Assembly: GCA_016288355.1 (NCBI GenBank)
Contig: JAEEYY010000083.1
Location: forward strand, 1-7,969
From: Synergistes sp.
GTDB lineage: Bacteria > Synergistota > Synergistia > Synergistales > Synergistaceae
Direction: 5' to 3'
Length of the DNA stretch: 7,969 nucleotides
Part shown: one piece after another, positions 5,575-7,969 of the stretch
Layout of the letters: each line of letters begins with the position of its first letter
How positions within the stretch are numbered: position 1 is the first letter of the stretch
Translations under genes and position numbers: made by a program
The notes under the pieces: generated by a model
What the model saw: the letters and a program-made list of their open reading frames with translations, nothing else
Told to the model about the DNA's origin: nothing
The model's database searches: none

Positions 5575-6735
5575 ATGCGCTATTCAAAAAGGATCTTAGC
5601 CACACCGTCATCGTTTATACGCGACATACTGAAAGTTACCGAAGATCCGACGGTAACATCTTTCGCCGGCGGCCTGCCCAACCCGATATCATTCCCGCAG
5701 GAGGCGCTGAAAGAGTCGGCATGCCGCATTATAGATGAATTCGGGGCCAAGGTCTTTCAGTATTCCACGACAGAGGGCTATCTGCCCCTCCGTCAGTTCG
5801 TTGCAGACAAATACAACAAGAATTTCGGACTCAGCATCACACCCGCCGATATCCTGATCACGACAGGATCGCAGCAGGCTCTTGACCTAATTGCGAAGGT
5901 CCTGCTCGACAACGGCGACAGAGTCATAGTTGAAGAACCGGGATATCTCGGAGCCATCCAGGCATTCTGCATGTTTGAACCGACATTCATGCCGGTAACA
6001 CTTGAGCAGGAGGGACTTGACCTTGAGAAGCTGGAAAACGCGCTGAAGGCCGGCGTTAAATTCGCCTATCTCGTCCCGAACTTCCAGAATCCCTCCGGCC
6101 TCACATACACACAGGAGCGCCGCGAAGCTATATGCAGACTCTTCGACAAATACGACACTGTGCTCGTGGAAGACGACCCGTACGGCGAGCTGCGCTTCAA
6201 GGGGGAAAGGCTGCCCTATATCGGAGCCGGCAAGCTCGCTCACAGCGTGCTGCTCGGGACCTTCTCAAAGACAGTGACGCCGGGTATGCGCCTCGGCTTT
6301 ATAATCACGCAGGACAAAGAGCTGATGACGCATCTGGTAACGGCAAAACAGTCAAGCGATCTGCACACGAACATATTCTCGCAGTATCTGATAGCCGATT
6401 ATCTCGCCCATAACGAATATCAGCAGCATGTCAACAAGATAACGGCACTGTACAGAAAACAGTCGGACGCGATGCTTTCCGCTATGAAAAAGTACTTCCC
6501 CTCCTACGTGAGATATACGGAGCCGGAAGGCGGTATGTTCATCTGGGTAACGCTCCCCGAAGGGCAGTCTGCGCTTAAGCTCTTCTATAAGGCGATGGAG
6601 AAGAAAGTTGCGTTCGTGCCGGGCGACCCGTTCTATGTCGACAAGCACGACGTCAACACGTTCAGGCTCAACTATACCAACTCCACCGACGAGATGATCA
6701 GCGACGGCATCAAAAGACTCGCGTCGGTACTTTAA
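5575..6735 (+). CDS. PLP-dependent aminotransferase, 2-aminoadipate/LysN-KAT type
   Basis: This is a 386-residue fold-type I aminotransferase. The N-terminus (SSFIRDILK, then ISFAGG-like TSFAGGLPNPISFP) is the signature of the family containing LysN, kynurenine/2-aminoadipate aminotransferases and the enzymatic domain of MocR regulators. Landmarks are the NPSG motif at 172-175, D200 and Y203 in EDDPYGEL (pyridine N1 and O3 contacts), the Schiff-base lysine K232 in FSKTVTPGMRLG, and the carboxylate-binding R364 in FRLNYTN. There is no N-terminal winged helix, so it is an enzyme and not a MocR regulator. I chose ATG at 5575: translation from there begins at the usual family N-terminus. AAGGAG (5557-5562) lies 12 bases upstream, a long spacing. 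A TTG at 5533 would add 14 residues of no family character and has no ribosome site. Substrates in this family are broad (2-aminoadipate, branched-chain, aromatic), so specificity is open. The stop is followed by two hairpins. Confidence 0.9.
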   Translation: MRYSKRILATPSSFIRDILKVTEDPTVTSFAGGLPNPISFPQEALKESACRIIDEFGAKVFQYSTTEGYLPLRQFVADKYNKNFGLSITPADILITTGSQQALDLIAKVLLDNGDRVIVEEPGYLGAIQAFCMFEPTFMPVTLEQEGLDLEKLENALKAGVKFAYLVPNFQNPSGLTYTQERREAICRLFDKYDTVLVEDDPYGELRFKGERLPYIGAGKLAHSVLLGTFSKTVTPGMRLGFIITQDKELMTHLVTAKQSSDLHTNIFSQYLIADYLAHNEYQQHVNKITALYRKQSDAMLSAMKKYFPSYVRYTEPEGGMFIWVTLPEGQSALKLFYKAMEKKVAFVPGDPFYVDKHDVNTFRLNYTNSTDEMISDGIKRLASVL

Positions 6736-6763
6736 CCATTCTTTCTTTTTATAGCATTCAGCC

Positions 6764-6798
6764 GGAGGCCGCGGGGAGAGATACTCTCCGCGGCCTCC
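6764..6798. terminator. GC-rich hairpin after the aminotransferase pair, without U-run
   Basis: Nine base pairs (GGAGGCCGC / GCGGCCTCC), a two-base GG bulge, six more pairs (GGAGAG / CTCTCC) and an ATA loop make a very stable hairpin starting 29 bases after the stop codon. It is followed by CTGATGCAGC, not a U-run, so classic intrinsic termination is doubtful. It could protect the 3' end or act together with the next hairpin. Confidence 0.5.
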
Positions 6799-6827
6799 CT
6801 GATGCAGCAAAACACCCGGCGGTGAAA

Positions 6828-6857
6828 AGCACACAGACGTGCTGTACTTTTATTTTT
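6828..6857 (+). terminator. Probable intrinsic terminator of the aminotransferase operon
   Basis: AGCAC (6828-6832) and GTGCT (6839-6843) pair around the 6-base loop ACAGAC. After GTAC comes a T-rich tract, TTTTATTTTT (6848-6857). The stem is short (5 bp), but the order of stem then U-rich tract is right for the plus strand, and it lies between two independently promoted units. Confidence 0.5.
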
Positions 6858-6887
6858 CCGACAACAACGGAACTTGATATTAATTAT

Positions 6888-6917
6888 TTGTTTATTTGTA
6901 ACGCAATTTAGTATAAA
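6888..6917 (+). promoter_or_regulatory. Promoter candidate for the YheO-type regulator
   Basis: TTGTTT (6888-6893, 3 of 6 to the -35 consensus) and TATAAA (6912-6917, 5 of 6 to the -10 consensus) are separated by 18 bases within AT-rich sequence just before the GGAGGTGA ribosome site. The leader would be under 20 bases. The -35 is weak. Confidence 0.35.
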
Positions 6918-6940
6918 ATATTTATGACGGAGGTGATTTC

Positions 6941-7681
6941 GTGACACACTTATCTAAGATGAATCCGAAGTTGAAAATTCTTATTCCTGTAGTCAGAGGT
7001 CTCGCAAAAACGCTCGGCAAAGACTACGAAGTGAACCTCCATGACGTTTCGATGCTGGAACATTCTCTTGTGCTCTGCGAAAACGGCTATGTGACCGGGC
7101 GCAGCGAGGGCGGTCCGATGACCGACTTCGGCCTGTTCATGCTGCAGTCAGAAAAATACAGAGATAAAGAGGGCATTTTCAATTACCTGGCAAAAAACAA
7201 AAGGGGAGAGCTGATTCGCTGCAGCTGCATATTTATAAGAGATGAAAATGGCGAGATAATCGCTTTCCTGAGCATCAACCATGATCTGAAAAAAGCATTG
7301 GCCGCACGCGACCTGATAGAAAGTCTTGTCAGGATAGATATCGGGGACGCAGAGCAATATCAGGAAATGCCCCGCGCGGAAGATGAAGCTGAGAGCATTT
7401 TCCCGGAACCAGTACACGAATCTTTCGCCCAGAACCTGGAAGAGGTAATAGGAGAATCGATCGACGCCGCAAAAAAACGTGCCGGCAGACCGCTTAATTA
7501 CCTGACAAAAGCCGAGAAAAAACAGATCATAGAGGAACTTTCGGGAAAAGGTTTCTTCCGCCTGAAGGGTTCGGTCGAAGCGCTCGCAGCCGAAATGGGC
7601 AACACAAAATTCACTGTATACGCATATATAAGAGAGATACAGAAACAGAAGAACGCCCGGACGGAAAAGACAGTTATCTGA
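6941..7681 (+). CDS. YheO-type transcriptional regulator (PAS-like domain plus HTH_22)
   Basis: This 246-residue DNA-binding regulator has a YheO-like PAS domain at about residues 8-120, ending in the family-typical FIRDENGEIIAFLSINHDL. A linker of about 45 residues follows, then a C-terminal HTH_22 domain at about 165-232. The HTH block contains KQIIEELSGKGFFRLKGSVE and the recognition helix NTKFTVYAYI. Members of this family sit beside amino-acid catabolism genes; DauR, which controls D-arginine utilisation in Pseudomonas, is the best-known case I can name. The start is GTG at 6941 with a near-perfect ribosome site, GGAGGTGA, seven bases upstream. An internal ATG at 6959 is the alternative but has no such site. 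It has its own promoter candidate and lies between the aminotransferases and the oxidoreductase gene at the right edge, with a 204-base gap to the latter. That placement makes the next gene the most likely target. The ligand is unknown. Confidence 0.88.
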   Translation: MTHLSKMNPKLKILIPVVRGLAKTLGKDYEVNLHDVSMLEHSLVLCENGYVTGRSEGGPMTDFGLFMLQSEKYRDKEGIFNYLAKNKRGELIRCSCIFIRDENGEIIAFLSINHDLKKALAARDLIESLVRIDIGDAEQYQEMPRAEDEAESIFPEPVHESFAQNLEEVIGESIDAAKKRAGRPLNYLTKAEKKQIIEELSGKGFFRLKGSVEALAAEMGNTKFTVYAYIREIQKQKNARTEKTVI

Positions 7682-7722
7682 TCCGGCACATTAATACCAT
7701 AAGTGTAAATTATTTTTTATCC

Positions 7723-7751
7723 TTGACAAAATTTCAATATTAGGCGACAAT
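7723..7751 (+). promoter_or_regulatory. Strong sigma-70-type promoter candidate for the 2Fe-2S oxidoreductase gene
   Basis: A perfect -35, TTGACA (7723-7728), is followed after exactly 17 bases by GACAAT (7746-7751, 4 of 6). An A/T-rich stretch upstream (TAAATTATTTTTTAT) could act as an UP element. The start point would be about 7758, so the transcript would begin at the long inverted repeat, with a leader of about 128 bases before the ATG. Confidence 0.6.
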
Positions 7752-7758
7752 ATTTATT

Positions 7759-7802
7759 AGCAACATCAAAAAATTGATTATCAACAATTTTTTTATGTTG
7801 CT
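7759..7802. repeat. Long AU-rich hairpin / inverted repeat at the predicted transcript start
   Basis: AGCAACAT (7759-7766) pairs with ATGTTGCT (7795-7802). After one C/T mismatch, AAAAAATTG (7768-7776) pairs with CAATTTTTT (7785-7793) around an 8-base loop, giving 17 pairs in 44 bases. It begins where transcription from the 7723-7751 promoter should start. It may be a 5' stabilising stem, a control element, or a DNA operator for the neighbouring regulator. The stem's second arm carries a T-run, but readthrough is required to reach the downstream gene. Confidence 0.6.
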
Positions 7803-7842
7803 TTGACTTATCACTTCCAGCAATCATCTTTATATTTTAACC

Positions 7843-7861
7843 CGCCGCAAGTAAAGCGGCG
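7843..7861 (+). repeat. GC hairpin upstream of the oxidoreductase ribosome site
   Basis: CGCCGC (7843-7848) and GCGGCG (7856-7861) form a perfect 6-bp stem around AAGTAAA, ending about 10 bases before the purine-rich ribosome site. With the larger upstream hairpin it makes a structured leader. I recognise no known riboswitch class in it. Confidence 0.45.
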
Positions 7862-7885
7862 TAAGACCAGGGGGGTAGAGAGGGA

Positions 7886-7969
7886 ATGTCTCTGATCGAA
7901 AAGCATCCGATTCTGGATTACAGACACGGACGGGAAGTAACATTCACCTTCGACGGGAAAGAGCTGAAG
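7886..7969 (+). CDS. N-terminus of a 2Fe-2S-binding subunit or alpha subunit, sarcosine oxidase / D-hydroxyproline dehydrogenase type (partial)
   Basis: Only the first 28 codons are inside the window, reading from ATG at 7886 with no stop to the edge. The peptide MSLIEKHPILDYRHGREV followed by TFTFDGKEL fits the pattern I know from the N-terminal 2Fe-2S (ferredoxin-like) domain of sarcosine oxidase alpha subunits, HcnA and the small subunit of amine dehydrogenases. There, an EHPIL...VTF.FDG.. segment precedes the cluster cysteines, which are not visible here. Such proteins pass electrons from flavin subunits oxidising D-hydroxyproline, proline, sarcosine or opines. A purine-rich ribosome site (GGGGGTAGAGAGGGA) directly precedes the ATG. 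A strong promoter candidate and two hairpins lie upstream. Whether this is a free small subunit of about 100 residues or the start of a large alpha subunit cannot be told from this fragment. Confidence 0.72.
   Translation, partial: MSLIEKHPILDYRHGREVTFTFDGKELK

Noticed and set aside
6924..6944. Six-codon mini-ORF (MTEVIS) whose TGA overlaps the regulator's GTG start
   Set aside because: It could be read as translational coupling, but its body is the regulator's own GGAGGTGA ribosome site and it has no ribosome site of its own. It is most likely chance.
7774..7784. FNR/CRP-like site TTGAT-T-ATCAA in the loop of the long hairpin
   Set aside because: FNR sites need four bases between half-sites; here there is one. 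The symmetry is largely a by-product of the hairpin sequence.

Overview
The window holds six genes in two divergent groups. Five are complete, or nearly so, and one is cut off by the right edge. Its content suggests a strictly anaerobic, amino-acid-fermenting bacterium. The evidence is an oxygen-sensitive glycyl radical enzyme (GRE) with its radical-SAM activase, two PLP aminotransferases, and two regulators of types often found beside amino-acid catabolic genes. GC content is moderately high in genes, intergenic regions are AT-rich, AGA and ATA codons are common, and ribosome sites are GGAGG-type. This would fit Synergistota or a Clostridia-like lineage, but that placement is an impression, not something the window proves.

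Left arm (minus strand, about 4070 down to 15): a probable operon of an FCD-type GntR regulator, a GRE-activating enzyme, and a GRE closely resembling trans-4-hydroxy-L-proline dehydratase (HypD). Every HypD active-site residue I can recall is present at a constant offset of -4 residues. The radical loop and the C-terminus are unusual: the loop reads RFAGYRDSF, and an in-frame TAA interrupts the family's C-terminal tail while recognisable tail sequence continues after it.

Centre (4032-4360): an AT-rich divergent control region of 329 bases without a gene. It has an extended -10 promoter and a FadR-like operator candidate facing left, a promoter facing right, and several short inverted repeats.

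Right arm (plus strand): two tandem fold-type I aminotransferases. The first has Glu where the PLP-pyridine-binding Asp is expected. The second is of the 2-aminoadipate/LysN-like type. Two hairpins follow, the second terminator-like. Next come a YheO-type PAS/HTH_22 regulator and a 204-base leader region with a TTGACA-N17-GACAAT promoter and a 44-base hairpin at the predicted transcript start. Last are the first 28 codons of a 2Fe-2S-domain protein of the sarcosine oxidase / D-hydroxyproline dehydrogenase type.

Taken together, the window looks like an amino-acid catabolic locus in which hydroxyproline is the best-supported substrate. HypD would convert 4-hydroxyproline to pyrroline-5-carboxylate. 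The partial gene could belong to an oxidoreductase acting on proline- or sarcosine-like amines. No pyrroline-5-carboxylate reductase (proC), the usual HypD partner, is visible here, so the pathway link is inference.
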